This document shows positions 19,111 to 19,523 of a DNA stretch of 19,523 bases, one piece after another. Where the stretch lies: assembly GCA_002454335.1 (NCBI GenBank), contig DKIP01000092.1, positions 1 through 19,523 of the forward strand, in the 5' to 3' direction. The DNA is from Cytophagaceae bacterium UBA6715. Lineage in GTDB: Bacteria > Bacteroidota > Bacteroidia > Cytophagales > Spirosomataceae. The position numbers and the translations under genes were made by a program. The notes below the pieces were generated by a model. That model worked only from the letters and a program-made list of their open reading frames with translations, was not told the origin of the DNA and did not search any database. Numbering within the stretch: position 1 is the stretch's first letter; each line of letters starts with the position of its first letter.

Positions 19111-19523
19111 ATGAAAAAATTAATTTGGGTACTGGCGATGTTGCCATTTTTGTTCACCTCTTGTGCAAGCAAAAAAAAGATGACAGAATTGCAATCGCGT
19201 TTAACGGAATTGCAAGCAAGTAGTGATCAAGCTGTTGCGCGTGCGAAATCTGATTTAGCTGATTGTCAATCCTTGACAGCCAGTTTACAAGGTGAAGTTA
19301 AGAAGCGTGATGCAGATTTGGAGGCTAAAAATGGTCAATTAAAATCTTTGCAAGAGCAGTTGGATTACATGAAGAAAACGAATACGAACTTGTTAGATCG
19401 TTTGTCTGACTTATCCGTTATTAATAAATCAGGTGCTGAAAGTATTCGTAAATCATTGGATGCTTTGAATGAGCAAGGAAAATACATCAAAGATTTGAAC
19501 TCATCGATCCAAAAGAAAGATTC
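19111..19523 (+). CDS. OmpA-family-type lipoprotein with coiled coil, N-terminal part (cut by window edge)
   Basis: An open frame from the ATG at 19111 runs to the end of the window (137 codons). It starts MKKLIWVLAMLPFLFTSCAS, a lipoprotein signal with lipobox FTSC and lipidated C18. Then comes a long coiled coil rich in Leu, Gln, Lys and Asp (TELQSRLTELQASSDQ, SLQGEVKKRDADLEAKNGQ, LKSLQEQLDYMKK). In Bacteroidota this layout usually precedes a C-terminal OmpA/MotB peptidoglycan-binding domain, so an envelope-to-peptidoglycan tether is likely. That domain would lie beyond the window, so it is inference. Confidence 0.72.
   Translation, partial: MKKLIWVLAMLPFLFTSCASKKKMTELQSRLTELQASSDQAVARAKSDLADCQSLTASLQGEVKKRDADLEAKNGQLKSLQEQLDYMKKTNTNLLDRLSDLSVINKSGAESIRKSLDALNEQGKYIKDLNSSIQKKD

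Noticed and set aside
1..19523. CRISPR arrays, tRNA genes, insertion sequences, phage or toxin-antitoxin loci
   Set aside because: No repeated spacer structure, cloverleaf, transposase or terminal repeats, and no short toxin/antitoxin pairs were seen; the window is dense core genes.

Overview
The window reads as an ordinary chromosomal core segment from a member of the Bacteroidota, most likely a Cytophagales-type bacterium (inference). The signs are a moderately AT-rich genome, no convincing Shine-Dalgarno sequences, repeated matches to the Bacteroidota promoter (TTG or TTTG, about 19-20 bp, then TAnnTTTG), a DUF2480 protein, a short ATP synthase epsilon subunit, a beta subunit with an insertion I associate with this phylum, and an OmpA-type lipoprotein with a coiled coil. 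I see no phage, transposon, CRISPR array, tRNA or rRNA. No gene-free stretch exceeds about 210 bases.

Left part (1-4855). The minus strand carries the start of nuoL, then nuoK, and upstream of them a DnaQ-fold exonuclease. A YjjG-like HAD phosphatase diverges from the exonuclease at a mirror-image promoter pair. It converges on a tightly packed minus-strand operon of five genes, transcribed in this order: membrane-anchored secreted-domain protein, conserved 119-residue protein, exonuclease III, thioredoxin-like [2Fe-2S] ferredoxin, and a RecB/Cas4-like PD-(D/E)XK nuclease. The nuclease ends in a canonical beta-clamp-binding peptide. Three separate nucleases therefore lie within about 3.3 kb.

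Middle part (4856-11610). ispH, of the long plant/cyanobacterial type, stands alone on the plus strand behind a leader hairpin. Converging on it is a minus-strand run of rpmH, rnpA, an S41 C-terminal processing protease, tsaB, a DUF2480 gene and a fructosamine kinase gene. It starts from a textbook promoter and mixes ribosome and tRNA maturation with proteolysis and metabolite repair. A glycosyltransferase gene with a TTG start diverges from rpmH and ends at a strong bidirectional terminator shared with rpsJ.

Right part (11611-19523). rpsJ is isolated from other ribosomal genes and has its own promoter. Upstream of it on the same strand is a large polytopic membrane protein with TPR repeats. 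Divergent from that is atpD-atpC, the beta and epsilon subunits of F1, followed after 4 bp by an unknown lipoprotein gene and a terminator. A MarR-family regulator and a VLCAD-like acyl-CoA dehydrogenase then form a fatty-acid oxidation unit. A palindrome next to the regulator start shares its core with the terminator stem 42 bp upstream. The window ends inside an OmpA-family lipoprotein gene.

I found no clearly new multi-gene system. The most interesting signals are small: the clamp-binding nuclease, whose last codons lie in a palindrome shared with the converging gene; the mirror-image divergent promoter; the paired MarR-type palindromes; and the detached nuoKL and rpsJ loci.
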